A stretch of DNA of 64,000 nt, taken from the NCBI RefSeq assembly GCF_036090055.1, contig NZ_CP107970.1:5477001-5541000 (forward strand), in the 5' to 3' direction. This stretch comes from Nocardioides sp. NBC_00368 (GTDB lineage: Bacteria > Actinomycetota > Actinomycetes > Propionibacteriales > Nocardioidaceae). Made by a program: the position numbers and the translations under genes. Positions 53,419-63,200 of this stretch are shown in pieces. The notes below the pieces were generated by a model. It ran no database searches. It saw only the letters and a program-made list of their open reading frames with translations, and was not told where the DNA came from. Numbering within the stretch: the stretch's first letter is position 1; every line of letters starts with the position of its first letter.

Positions 53419-54288
53419 ATGCTCCGCACCCGTAGCTCCGTACGCCGCGCCGCAGCAATCGCCGCCGGCACTCTGACCGCCGCGCTCGCCCCGGCCCTGA
53501 TCCCGAGCCCGGCCCACGCCTGGGCTCCGGCCGACTCGGCCACGATCACCCCGGGCGTGATGATGTACACCGATGGCGCCCAGTGCACCGCCAACTTCGT
53601 CTTCACCGACTCCGCGTCCAACGTCTACGTCGGCTACGCCGCTCACTGCGCCGGTCTCGGCGAGGCCACCGACACCAACGGCTGCGCCGCCAAGTCGCTC
53701 CCGCTGGGCACCACGGTGACCTTCAACGAGGGCGGCTCGCTGCTGAGCGAGGGCACCGTCCTGGGCAAGGGGAAGCTGGCGTACTCCTCCTGGCTGACGA
53801 TGCAGAAGCAGGGCACCAAGGACGAGGACGCCTGCGCCTACAACGACTTCGCCCTGGTCAAGGTGGACGCCGCCGATGCCGGCAAGGTCAACCCGAGCGT
53901 CCCGATCTGGGGCGGTCCGACCGGCATCGACACCGACGGCACCGTGGCCGGCGACAAGGTCTACTCCTACGGCAACTCCTCGCTGCGCGCCGATGTCGAC
54001 CTGCTCTCGCCGAAGGTCGGCCTCTCGCTCGGTGACAACGTCAACGGCACCCGCTGGTCGCACCCGCTCTACAACCTCACCCCCGGCATCCCCGGTGACT
54101 CCGGCTCGGGCTTCCTGAACGCCGACGGTCAGGCGGTCGGAACGCTGTCGACGCTGGGCCTGGCTCCGCTCGCGGGCTCCAACAACATCGGTGACATGGA
54201 CCTCGAGCTGGAGTTCGCCCAGGCGAACTCGGGCATCTCCGGTCTGCGTCTGGTCAACGGCACCGAGCCGTTCAGCCCCATCCTCTGA
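53419..54288 (+). CDS. Secreted trypsin-like serine protease homologue
   Basis: This 289-residue protein has a signal peptide with an arginine-rich n-region and likely cleavage after PSPAHA (about 34). A chymotrypsin-like fold follows: YAAHCAG with the catalytic His (about 75), an Asp in CAYNDFALVKVD near 143, and Ser in IPGDSGSG near 229. There are four cysteines that could form disulfides. Substrate unknown. The signal contains an RR pair but no clear Tat motif. A long AT-richer upstream region (53307-53418) precedes the gene. Confidence 0.82.
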   Translation: MLRTRSSVRRAAAIAAGTLTAALAPALIPSPAHAWAPADSATITPGVMMYTDGAQCTANFVFTDSASNVYVGYAAHCAGLGEATDTNGCAAKSLPLGTTVTFNEGGSLLSEGTVLGKGKLAYSSWLTMQKQGTKDEDACAYNDFALVKVDAADAGKVNPSVPIWGGPTGIDTDGTVAGDKVYSYGNSSLRADVDLLSPKVGLSLGDNVNGTRWSHPLYNLTPGIPGDSGSGFLNADGQAVGTLSTLGLAPLAGSNNIGDMDLELEFAQANSGISGLRLVNGTEPFSPIL

Positions 54289-54309
54289 GCAGGGCCTCGG
54301 ACGCCGCGC

Positions 54310-54315
54310 TAGTCT
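54310..54315 (+). promoter_or_regulatory. -10 box (TAGTCT) of the alkyltransferase-like gene
   Basis: TAGTCT ends 7 nt before ATG 54323. Confidence 0.5.
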
Positions 54316-54322
54316 CCCGGTC

Positions 54323-54643
54323 ATGACGGACCGGGAGGCTTACGTGGAGGCCGTTCTGCGTCTTGTCGAGCAGATCCCGCGCGGGAAGGTGACCACGTAC
54401 GGCGCGATCGCGGACGCGCTCTTCGACGAGTTCGGGGGCGGTCCGCGACAGGTCGGCTCGGTGATGGCGCGCGAAGGCGCGGGAATGCCGTGGTGGCGGG
54501 TGGTGCGGGCCGATGGCTCGCTCCCCGCCTCCCACGGTGAGGAGGCTCGGCAGGCCTATCTCGAGGAGAGCACCCCGCGACGTACGTCGGGCGCGGTGGA
54601 CCTGCGCGAGGCGCTGTGGCTTCCGCCTCAGAGTCCGGGCTGA
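54323..54643 (+). CDS. MGMT-family alkyltransferase-like protein (ATL), Rv3204-like
   Basis: This 106-residue single-domain protein resembles the DNA-binding part of O6-methylguanine methyltransferase: VEQIPRGKVTTYGAIADAL, GGPRQVGSVMAREG and MPWWRVVRADGSLP. The position of the alkyl-accepting cysteine in PCHRV is PWWRV, so it cannot accept alkyl groups. ATL proteins flag O6-alkylguanine for nucleotide excision repair. Neighbours (moeZ upstream, AdnAB downstream) match mycobacteria. ATG 54323 is set by the promoter box. Confidence 0.9.
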   Translation: MTDREAYVEAVLRLVEQIPRGKVTTYGAIADALFDEFGGGPRQVGSVMAREGAGMPWWRVVRADGSLPASHGEEARQAYLEESTPRRTSGAVDLREALWLPPQSPG

Positions 54644-54668
54644 GCGGGCGCTCGCGCCTGCGCGAACC

Positions 54669-54674
54669 TAGGAT
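54669..54674 (+). promoter_or_regulatory. -10 box (TAGGAT) of the acyltransferase gene
   Basis: TAGGAT ends 6 nt before GTG 54681. Confidence 0.5.
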
Positions 54675-54680
54675 GGCGGC

Positions 54681-55349
54681 GTGATGTATCGCGTCCTCCA
54701 CGCCGTCGTGCCACCCCTCCTTCGCGCGGTCTGGCGCCCCACGGTGACCGGGGGTGAGAACGTCCCCCGAACCGGCGGGGTGATCCTGGCCAGCAACCAC
54801 CTCAGCTTCGCCGACTCCATCGTGATCCCGTCGGTCTCTCCCCGGCCGGTGCACTTCCTGGCCAAGTCCGACTACTTCACCGGCACCGGGATCAAGGGCG
54901 CCGCCCAGCGGGCCTGGTTCGAGGGCATGGGGATGCTGCCGGTGGACCGTGACGACCCGCAGGCCGCGCTCGGCTCGCTGGAGGTGGCGCTGGAGGTCCT
55001 CGGCAAGGGCGAGGCGTTCGGGATCTACCCGGAGGGCACCCGCTCGCGCGACGGGCGGCTGTATCGGGGGCGTACGGGGGTGGCGCACCTGGCGCTGACC
55101 GCCGGCGTTCCCGTGGTGCCGGTCGGACTGCGCGGGACCGCGCAGCTCCAGCCGGTGGGTTCGAGCCTGCCTCGGCTGGCGAAGGTCACGGTCGAGTTCG
55201 GACAGCCGATCCAGGTGGCCGGCCGCTTCGACGGCGTACCCCTGGGCAAGGCCCGCCGGGTCATCACCGACGAGGTGATGGAGGCGATCGCCGCGCTGAG
55301 CGGCCAGGAGGTGGCCGGGGCCTACAACGAGCGGCCGGCCGACGTCTGA
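54681..55349 (+). CDS. Lysophospholipid acyltransferase (PlsC family)
   Basis: This 222-residue acyltransferase has NHLSFADS (HxxxxD catalytic motif, about 37-44), the second block FEGMGMLPVDRDD, PEGTRSRDGRLYRGRTG and VVPVGLRGTA. It acylates lysophosphatidate or a related glycerolipid from acyl-CoA or acyl-ACP. A weak hydrophobic N-terminal helix suggests membrane association. GTG 54681 is followed at once by ATG 54684. Confidence 0.88.
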   Translation: MMYRVLHAVVPPLLRAVWRPTVTGGENVPRTGGVILASNHLSFADSIVIPSVSPRPVHFLAKSDYFTGTGIKGAAQRAWFEGMGMLPVDRDDPQAALGSLEVALEVLGKGEAFGIYPEGTRSRDGRLYRGRTGVAHLALTAGVPVVPVGLRGTAQLQPVGSSLPRLAKVTVEFGQPIQVAGRFDGVPLGKARRVITDEVMEAIAALSGQEVAGAYNERPADV

Positions 55350-55438
55350 TCGGCTGATCTGCTGTTCCTTGCCTGTTGCGCCGCGGCGAGAAGGGGCGCA
55401 CTCTGGAGGGTGGACCCCTAGCAGCCGAGGTGAGGCAG

Positions 55439-56137
55439 ATGGCCACCACGACCGTGTTGCAGGACGAGCTGCGACACAAGCACGACGAGCTCGCTGGGCG
55501 CCTGGCCCACGCTCGCAGCATCATCGCCAGGCCGGAGCAGACCCGAAGGGGCTGCGCACCGATCGACCAGTTCAACGCCGGTACGTCTCGACACCTGCAC
55601 GCGGTGGGCGAGGCGCTGCTGCCGGCGGTCTCGGCCCATTGCGAGGGCGGGGCACGGCTGGTCCATGACTACCTCCCCGCGGCGAAGCACCTGGAGGTGC
55701 TGCTCTTCCACGTGAAGGCGCACGAGTACGGCTCCACCTGGGAGACCACCCACGGGTGGCCGACGCTGTGGGGCGAGGTCGAGGAGGCGCTCGACGCCCA
55801 GGAGGAGAAGGAGGAGGAACTGGTCTCGCACCTCGCCGAGGAGGCCTCCGACGACGTGCTCCTGCTCGTCGCCGAGCGCATCACGGCAGCCGAGCAGAAG
55901 GCGCCCTCGCGCCCGCATCCCTACCTCCCGCACACCGGTCTGCCCGGAAAGGTCGTCCGCCGGCTGGCGCGTCCCGTCGACGCGATCTGGGACAAGGTCG
56001 AGGGCCGTTCGATCGGTGGACCGAAGCCGCCGCCGCACAGGGCACCGGGGCTGTTCGGGCAGTATCTGCTCGGCGATCCGCGCTTCCCCGAGGAGCCGGT
56101 CGACGACACCCGGCACAATGAACCGGGTGACCGCTGA
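55439..56137 (+). CDS. Hemerythrin-like domain protein
   Basis: This 232-residue protein has a helical N-terminal domain with histidine-rich positions reminiscent of the HHE fold (ELRHKHDELAG; GTSRHLHAVGEALLPAV; LVHDYLPAAKHLEVLLFHVKAHEYG), followed by an acidic helix (about 118-150) and a basic tail with PHPYLPHTGLPGKVVRRLARPVDAIWDKVEG. Relatives are called hemerythrin-like. Whether it binds iron cannot be judged. ATG 55439 follows GAGGTGAGG. It overlaps the promoter region of the cupin gene. Confidence 0.6.
   Translation: MATTTVLQDELRHKHDELAGRLAHARSIIARPEQTRRGCAPIDQFNAGTSRHLHAVGEALLPAVSAHCEGGARLVHDYLPAAKHLEVLLFHVKAHEYGSTWETTHGWPTLWGEVEEALDAQEEKEEELVSHLAEEASDDVLLLVAERITAAEQKAPSRPHPYLPHTGLPGKVVRRLARPVDAIWDKVEGRSIGGPKPPPHRAPGLFGQYLLGDPRFPEEPVDDTRHNEPGDR
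56114..56119 (+). promoter_or_regulatory. -10 box (CACAAT) of the cupin gene
   Basis: CACAAT lies within the end of the hemerythrin-like gene, 7 nt before GTG 56127. It argues for that GTG and against the overlapping ATG at 56118. Confidence 0.45.
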
Positions 56138-56552
56138 TCCCATCACCTCCGAGCTCGAGCTGACGCCGCACCCCGAGGGCGGGGCGTTCCGGCAGACCTG
56201 GGCCGCTGCCGAGACCGTGACCCTGTCCGACGGACGCGTGCGCCCGACCGCGACCCTGATCTACTTCCGCCTCCTCGCCGGGGAGTCGTCCGCGTGGCAC
56301 CGCGTCACCTCCGACGAGATCTGGCTGGCACACACCGGCGTGGTGGCCCTGCAGTACGGCGGCGCCGGCGCGGCGCCCGTCGACGGCGAGACCGTGCTCG
56401 TCGGGGTGGACGTCGCCGCCGGCCAGGTGCCGCAGGCGGTCGTGCCGGCGGGGGTGTGGCAGCGTACGGTGCCCTCGGACGAGGATGCGCTCGTCTCCTG
56501 CGTGGTCTCGCCCGGGTTCGACTTCGACGACTTCGAGCTCGTCGCGGAGTAG
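56127..56552 (+). CDS. Cupin-domain protein (DUF985)
   Basis: This 141-residue protein is a single-domain cupin: LELTPHPEGGAFRQTWAA at the N-terminus, TLIYFRLLAGESSAWHRVTSDEIWLAHTG in the middle (family H and E positions), and GVWQRTVPSDEDALVSCVVSPGFDFDDFEL near the end. The DUF985/cupin-5 family is mostly uncharacterised. It is 5 bp upstream of the DUF1905 gene. Confidence 0.85.
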   Translation: MTADPITSELELTPHPEGGAFRQTWAAAETVTLSDGRVRPTATLIYFRLLAGESSAWHRVTSDEIWLAHTGVVALQYGGAGAAPVDGETVLVGVDVAAGQVPQAVVPAGVWQRTVPSDEDALVSCVVSPGFDFDDFELVAE

Positions 56553-56557
56553 GACCG

Positions 56558-56863
56558 ATGGAGTACGCCTTCGAAGGAGCCGTGATCGAGTGGCGCGGGC
56601 CCGCGCCGTTCTACTACGTCCCCATGCCCGTCGAGGACGCGGCGGACGTCAAGGAGGACGCCCGCGGTCTCGAGTACTGGGGCCAGGTCGCCGTCACGGC
56701 CACCATCGGCGCGACCACCTTCACCACCGCGCTCTTCCCCAAGGACGGCACCTATCTGCTGCCCCTGAAGGTCGTCGTGCGGAAGGCGGAAGGGATCGAC
56801 CTCGATGATGTCGTCGCCGTGCGGATGCGCCTGGGGCACGACGTCGGAGAAGCAGGGATCTGA
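56558..56863 (+). CDS. DUF1905 domain protein
   Basis: This 101-residue protein has the DUF1905 pattern YAFEGAVIEWRGPAPFYYVPMP, then YWGQVAVTATIGATTFTTALFPKDGTYLLPLKVVVRKAEGI. The function is unknown; the fold is a small beta barrel. The ATG is 6 bp after the cupin stop with an AGGACCG spacer, so the pair is an operon. Confidence 0.85.
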   Translation: MEYAFEGAVIEWRGPAPFYYVPMPVEDAADVKEDARGLEYWGQVAVTATIGATTFTTALFPKDGTYLLPLKVVVRKAEGIDLDDVVAVRMRLGHDVGEAGI

Positions 56864-56871
56864 TCCAGCGC

Positions 56872-56979
56872 TGGAGCGCTCCTCGTCTGGACGCAGCGCA
56901 GTGAGGAGCGCAGCGACGAACGGAGCGGAGGAAGACGAGGATCAAGCGGAGGCGCTGCGCGAATTGCGAAGCAATCGCA
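56872..56979. repeat. Dispersed ~110-bp intergenic repeat, copy 2
   Basis: This copy has the same orientation and ends as the one at 40140-40249 (GAGCGCTCCTCGTCTGGACGC... to GAATTGCGAAGCAATCGC). Again it stands immediately upstream of a gene. Confidence 0.75.
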
Positions 56980-57015
56980 GTCAACACTGTCGGTGGTGTC
57001 TGCTTGGGTAGTCCT

Positions 57016-60000
57016 GTGAGTGTCGCGTACCGCCTTGCCCCGCCTCCGAGTGCCGCCGCCGTGCCGGTGCTCGACGAGCACCAGCGGTCGGTCGTGGAGC
57101 ATCCCGGCGGGCCGCTGCTGGTGCTGGCCGGGCCTGGGACGGGCAAGACCACCACGCTGGTGGAGGCGGTGGTCGACCGGATCGAGAACCGCGGCGTACG
57201 TCCCGACCAGCTGCTGGCGCTGACCTTCTCCCGCAAGGCCGCCGAACAGCTGCGTGACCGGGTGACGGCGCGGCTGGGGCGGACGCTGTCCGGAGCGGTC
57301 TCCTCGACGTTCCATTCCTTCGCCTACGGGCTGGTGCGGAGGTACGCGCCGGCCGAGCTCTACGCGGCCCCGCTGACCCTGCTCTCCGCGCCTGAGGCCG
57401 ACGTGGTGCTGCAGGAGCTGCTGGCCGACAGCCCGGAGTCGGTGCGGTGGCCGGAGCGGTTCCGGATGGCGGTCGGCACCCGCGGGTTCGCGCGCGAGGT
57501 GCAGACCGTGATCGCCCGGGCACGCGAGCGCGGGCTCGATCCCGACCAGCTGGTCGCGCTCGGGCGCGAGGAGGGGATCGAGGAGTTCGTCGCCGCCGGC
57601 TGGTTCCTGGAGCAGTATCTGGACGTGCTCGGCGCCCAGTCGGCCATCGACTACCCCGACCTGATCATGCGCGGAGTGATCGAGGCCGAGCGGCACGCGG
57701 CCGAGCTGCGGGCCGAGTTCGCGTGCGTCTTCGTGGACGAATACCAGGACACCGACCCGAGCCAGGTCGCCTTGCTGCAGGCACTGGCGGGCGACGGCCG
57801 CGACCTGATCGTCGTCGGCGACCCGGACCAGTCGATCTACGGGTTCCGGGGTGCGGACGTCAACGGGATCCTCGACTTCCCGTCGCAGTTCCTGACCCGG
57901 GAGCGCCGGCACGCGCCGGTGGTGGCCCTGGGCACCACCCGCCGGTTCGGTTCTCGGCTGCTGCGGGCGTCGCGGTCGATCGCGGCGGGCATCTCGGTGC
58001 GCGGCTCGATCCCGGCCTCGGCCTACGACACCTTCCGCAACCCGCATCCGCTGGCGTCCGACCCGGGCCGCGCCGAGGTGCTCACCTTCGACACCGACCG
58101 CGCCGAGACCGAGCACATCGCCGACCTGCTCCGCCGGGCCCATCTCGAGGACGGCATCGACTGGTCGGACATGGCGGTCCTGGTGCGCTCGGGCCGCAGC
58201 TCGATCCCGCAGCTGCGCCGGTCGCTGACCGCCGCCGGCGTCCCGGTCGAGGTCGCCTCCGACGAGACCCCGCTGGTGCGTGAGCCGGCCGCCGCCGTCC
58301 TTCTCGATGCGCTCGGGGTCGTCGTCGACGCCGACGTCGAGTCGGAGCTCGACGAGCGTTACGTGCGCCCCGAGCGCTGCGAGGAGCTGCTCACCGGCCC
58401 GCTCGGCGGGCTCGACGCCACCGACGTCCGCGCGCTCATCCGCACGCTGCGGGCTCGCTTCCCGGAAGTCGCCGCGCATGATCTCGTACGCCGCGCCGTG
58501 CTCGATCCGTCGCTGCTCGTCTCGGACGAGGACGGCGAGGGTGAGGAGCGGGTGCTGGGGCGCGTACGCAGGCTCGCGGCTCTTCTCGCCGAGGCCCGGG
58601 CGGCGCTGAAGGACGGCGCCGGGGCCGAGCAGGTGCTGTGGACGCTGTGGGACGGTGCCGAGTGGGGGCAGCGGCTGCGGGCGCAGGTCGAGTCGGGTGG
58701 TCCCGCCGCGCGGCTGGCTCACCGTGACCTGGACGCCGTCGTCGCGCTCTTCGACACCGCCGCCAAGGTCGAGGGCCGCCAGGAGTTCACCTCGGTCGAG
58801 ACCTTCCTGGCCACGCTCCGCGCGCAGGAGATCCCGGCCGACACCCTGGCCGACAAGGGTGTGCGTGGCTCGTCGGTGCGGCTGCTCACCGCCCACCGCT
58901 CCAAAGGCCTCGAATGGGGCCTCGTCGTCGTCGCCCACGTGCAGGAGGGCGCCTGGCCCGACCTGCGCCGGCGCGACTCGCTTCTCGGCCCCGACCGGAT
59001 CGCGCCCGCCCTGCCGGACGGACACCACGGCGGGCTGCTGCCGCCGCTGACCCGATCGGCCATGCTCGCCGAGGAGCGTCGGCTCTTCTACGTCGCCGCC
59101 ACCCGGGCCCGGTCCCGGCTGGTCGTGACCGCGGTGAAGTCGCCCGACGAGGACGGCGACCAGCCCTCGCGGTTCATCAACGAGCTCGGCCTGCGCGAGG
59201 ACCAGATCCGTCACCGGGTCGGCCGCCCGACGCGCCCGCTCTCGCTCGCCGGTCTGATCGCCGAGCTGCGCCGCACCGCCGCCGATCCGGCTCAACCCCT
59301 GGCGTTGCGCGAGGCCGCCGCGAGGAGGCTGCAGAAGCTGGCCGCCGTCGAGGTGCGCGGCAAGCGGATCGCGCTCGCCGCGGATCCGGCGACCTGGTGG
59401 GGGCTGCGGGCACCGACGTACGCCTCGGCTCCGGTCCGTCCCGAGGACCGTCCGATCACGCTGAGCGCATCGGCGCTGGAGGCGATCCTGACCTGTCCCG
59501 CGCAGTGGTTCCTCGCCCGCGAGGCCGGTGGCGCGGTCACGGACTCCTCGAGCCAGGGGTTCGGCAAGGTGGTGCACGCCATCGCCGAGCAGCTCGCCCG
59601 TGGCGATCTGGACGCAGCCACCGTCGAGGACCTGATGCCGTTCGTGGACGAGGTGTGGGGCCGCCTGGAGTTCCGTACGCCCTGGTCTGCCGCACGCGAG
59701 CGGGAGGCGGTCCGGGAGGTGCTGGCACGGTTCCTGACCTGGCACCGCCGCCCCGGCGCGCGGACCGTGATCGGGTTCGAGGAGCAGCTGACCGCGAAGG
59801 TCTCGCTCCCCAGCGGGGAGACGGTGCGGCTCAACGGCTATGCCGACCGGCTGGAGCTCGACGAGAGCGGCCGGATCGTCGTCGTCGACCTGAAGACCGG
59901 GAAGTATCCACCGACCGCGCAAGAGGTGAAGGAACACGGCCAGCTCGGCCTCTACCAGCTGGCGGTGGAGCACGGAGCGGCCGCGTCGCTGGCGCAGGGC

Positions 60001-60234
60001 GCGACCTCCGGCGGAGCGGAGCTGATCCAGCTGCGTCACGCCGCGGGTTCGGGGAGCGAGCTGCCGAAGGTGCAGGTGCAGGCACCGGAGCCGCCCGAGA
60101 TCATCAATCAGCTGGAGAAGGCGGTGGCGACGGTGCGCGCCGAGGAGTTCGTGGCCAGGCCCGGCAAGCAGTGCGACCGGTGTCAGTTCGTCGCGCTCTG
60201 CCCGGCGCAGACCTCGGGATCGGTGCTGTCATGA
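57016..60234 (+). CDS. UvrD-like helicase/RecB-like nuclease subunit of the AdnAB complex (Fe-S-containing subunit)
   Basis: This 1072-residue protein has SF1A helicase motifs from the N-terminus: LVLAGPGTGKTTTLVE (Walker A), LTFSRKAAEQLRDRV, VDEYQDTDPSQ (II), VGDPDQSIYGFRG (III), RFGSR-type IV, LTAHRSKGLEWGLVVV (V) and YVAATRARSRLVV (VI). The C-terminal RecB-type nuclease domain has the VVDLKTGKYP active site (about 960) and four cysteines (LTCPAQWFLA; CDRC-x5-C near the end) for a 4Fe-4S cluster. AdnAB resects DNA double-strand breaks in actinobacteria. GTG 57016 is preferred to TTG 57004. It overlaps the next gene by ATGA. Confidence 0.9.
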   Translation: MSVAYRLAPPPSAAAVPVLDEHQRSVVEHPGGPLLVLAGPGTGKTTTLVEAVVDRIENRGVRPDQLLALTFSRKAAEQLRDRVTARLGRTLSGAVSSTFHSFAYGLVRRYAPAELYAAPLTLLSAPEADVVLQELLADSPESVRWPERFRMAVGTRGFAREVQTVIARARERGLDPDQLVALGREEGIEEFVAAGWFLEQYLDVLGAQSAIDYPDLIMRGVIEAERHAAELRAEFACVFVDEYQDTDPSQVALLQALAGDGRDLIVVGDPDQSIYGFRGADVNGILDFPSQFLTRERRHAPVVALGTTRRFGSRLLRASRSIAAGISVRGSIPASAYDTFRNPHPLASDPGRAEVLTFDTDRAETEHIADLLRRAHLEDGIDWSDMAVLVRSGRSSIPQLRRSLTAAGVPVEVASDETPLVREPAAAVLLDALGVVVDADVESELDERYVRPERCEELLTGPLGGLDATDVRALIRTLRARFPEVAAHDLVRRAVLDPSLLVSDEDGEGEERVLGRVRRLAALLAEARAALKDGAGAEQVLWTLWDGAEWGQRLRAQVESGGPAARLAHRDLDAVVALFDTAAKVEGRQEFTSVETFLATLRAQEIPADTLADKGVRGSSVRLLTAHRSKGLEWGLVVVAHVQEGAWPDLRRRDSLLGPDRIAPALPDGHHGGLLPPLTRSAMLAEERRLFYVAATRARSRLVVTAVKSPDEDGDQPSRFINELGLREDQIRHRVGRPTRPLSLAGLIAELRRTAADPAQPLALREAAARRLQKLAAVEVRGKRIALAADPATWWGLRAPTYASAPVRPEDRPITLSASALEAILTCPAQWFLAREAGGAVTDSSSQGFGKVVHAIAEQLARGDLDAATVEDLMPFVDEVWGRLEFRTPWSAAREREAVREVLARFLTWHRRPGARTVIGFEEQLTAKVSLPSGETVRLNGYADRLELDESGRIVVVDLKTGKYPPTAQEVKEHGQLGLYQLAVEHGAAASLAQGATSGGAELIQLRHAAGSGSELPKVQVQAPEPPEIINQLEKAVATVRAEEFVARPGKQCDRCQFVALCPAQTSGSVLS

Positions 60235-63200
60235 ACCCGATGAAGGTCGAGACCCCCGAGGAGCTCGCCAAGCTGATGGGTCACGACTGGCTCTACAGCG
60301 AGGAGCAGTTCCGCGCGATCACCGCTCCGCTGGAGCCGGCGGTGGTGATCGCCGGTGCCGGGTCCGGCAAGACCGCGGTCATGGCCGCCCGCGTCGTGTG
60401 GCTGGTCGCCACCGGCCGGGTGCTTCCCGGGGAGGTGCTCGGTCTGACCTTCACCACGAAGGCGACCGCCGAGCTGGCCACCAGGATCCGGGAGTCGCTG
60501 CAGAAGGCCGGCCTGTGGCCGGAGCGTCGCGAGGGCCCGCCGCGGCCCGGCGAGGACGCGGAGGAGGAGCCGACCGAGCCGACGGTCGCGACCTACCACT
60601 CCTACGCCTCCGGCCTGCTCTCCGAGCACGGCCTGCGGATCGGGCACGAGCCCGACACCCGGCTGATCGCCGACGCGACCCGCTACCAGCTCGCCGCGCG
60701 GGCGGTGGCCCGGCACACCCACCCGGTGGAGAAGCTGACCGACTACCCGAAGCTGGCCGTGCAGCAGCTGCTCGCGCTCGACTCCGAGCTCTCCGAGCAT
60801 CTCGTCGACCCCGCCACCCTGCGCGCCTACGACCGCAACGAGCGGTCGCTGTTCGCGCTCGAGGTGGCAGATCTCAACGCCCAGCTCGCCGACGGCAAGC
60901 GGGTCAAGACCAAGCTGAGCAAGGTCGAGAAGGCGATCGACGCGATCGACAAGCGCTATGAGCTGCTCGACCTGGTCGACGGCTACCGGCGCCTCAAGGA
61001 CCGGCTCGGGCTGATGGACTTCTCCGACCAGATCGCCCTGGCCGCGCGGCTGGCCGTGGAGACGCCCGAGGTCGGCGAGATCGAGCGCGGGAAGTTCAAG
61101 GTCGTGCTCCTCGACGAATACCAGGACACCTCGGTGGCCCAGGCCCAGATGCTCGCCCGACTCTTCGGCGACGGACACCCGGTGACCGCCGTCGGCGACC
61201 CCAACCAGGCGATCTACGGCTGGCGCGGTGCCTCGGTGAGCAACATCCTCGAGTTCGGCCGCGACTTCCCGACCCGGGACGGGCGTCGTCCGTCCTACTC
61301 CCTGACCGTCAACCGCCGCTCCGACGCGCGCATCCTCGACACCGCCAACCATCTGGCCGCCCAGCTCTACGAGGGCCGCGAGAAGGAGCGCCTGGTCGCC
61401 GCCGAGGGGGCGCGCGACGGCGAGGTGCGGGTGCATGTCCACGAGACGTACGACGACGAGCTGGTCTGGCTCGCGGACAAGGTGATCGAGGCTCATGAGG
61501 CGGTCGGGGAGTGGAAGGAGATCGGCGTCCTGACCAGGGACAACTCGCAGGCCGCAGCGGTCTTCGACGCGCTCACCGCTCGCGAGATCCCGGTCGAGAT
61601 CGTCGGTCTGAAGGGGCTGCTCCGGCTGCCCGAGGTGGCCGAGGTCGTCGCCACCATGGAGCTGCTCCACGACGTCACCGCCAACGCCGCGCTGCTCACC
61701 CTGCTCGCCGGTCCGCGCTGGGCGATCGGGCCGCGGGACCTGGCCATTCTCGGCCGCAGGTCACGTGACCTGGCCGGGGTCGTCGGCGGTGCGGAGGAGT
61801 TCGCCGACATCGAGCGGCAGCTGGAGGCGGCGGTCGAGGGCACCGACCCCACCGAGATCCCCTCGCTCAACGACGCGCTGGAGGACCCGGGCGACGCCGC
61901 CGACTACGACTACTCCCCGCAGGCACGGGAGCGGTTCAAGCTCCTCGCCGACGAGCTCCGCGGGCTCCGGCGAGCGGTCAACGAGCCGCTCCTCGACCTG
62001 GTCCGGCGGATCATCGACGTCACCGGCATCGACGTCGAGCTGGCCGCCTCGGTCTCCCCGGCGGCGTCTGCCCGCCGCGACAACCTCGATCTCTTCGTGC
62101 AGGCGGTCGCCGATTTCGAGGGGCTCGACGGCCAGGTCACCCTCGCCGCGCTGCTGGCCTACCTGGAGGCGGAGGACGAATACGGACAGGGCCTCGACGT
62201 CGCCACCCCGTCCGAGGCCGACTCGGTCAAGCTGCTGACCGTTCACCGTGCCAAGGGGCTGGAGTGGGACGTCGTCTTCCTGGTGGGCGTCACCCACAAG
62301 AAGTTCCCCACCGGCCAGACGCGCTCCTCGTGGCTGACCGTCCCCTCGGTCATGCCCGCCGCGCTCCGCGGCGACCGCGACGACCTGCCGCAGCTCCATG
62401 GCCACGACGCCGACTCGATCGACGAGCTCCTCGCCGAGCGCAAGGAGCACGAACGGGTCGAGGAGCTCCGGCTGGCGTACGTCGCCTGGACCCGCGCCCG
62501 CCACATCCAGTTCGTCTCGTGCTGGCGCTGGTCACCTTCGCTGAAGGAGGGCCGCGGGCCGTCGGTCTACGTGGAGAAAACCCGCGAGGCGCTGCTGCAG
62601 TGGGGTGCCAAGCCCGACCGCTGGGCCGACGTCGTGGTCAAGGGCGAGGAGGAGAGCCCGTACGCCGCCCAGGAGGTCGACCTGCCCTGGCCGATCAACC
62701 ACCACACCCCTGAGGTGGAGCGCCGCCTGGAGGCGGCCAGGCTCGTCCGGGAGGTGGGTCCGGGACCCGACGACCTCGACGACCTCACCCTGCTCGAGAC
62801 GGTGAACCAGTGGGACGAGGAGATCGAGCGGCTGCTCACCGAGGCGGAGCGCGAGCGTGCCCCGGAGGTGGTCGTACCGCTGCCCTCCTCGCTGTCTGCC
62901 ACCGCCATGTCGAAGCTCCGCGACGACCCGCTCGGCTTCGCCGCCGACCTGGTCCGCCCGATGCCGCGCAAGCCGTCCTCGCAGGCCCGCTTCGGCACCC
63001 GGTTCCACGCCTGGGTCGAGGCCCGCTTCGGTCAGCAGGATCTCTTCGACCCCGACGACCTGCCCGGCCGCGCCGACCACGGCATCGAGGACGAGTCCGG
63101 GCTCGAAGAGGTGATCGCCGGCTTCGAGCAGGGCCCGTTCGCCGACCGGCCACCGTTCCGGGTCGAGGCCGCCTTCGCGATCGTCCTGGCCGGTCAGGTC

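Noticed and set aside
58914..60230. Upstream extension of the second AdnAB subunit
   Set aside because: It lies inside the first subunit in another frame; the ATG at 60231 overlaps the upstream stop and starts the helicase domain correctly.
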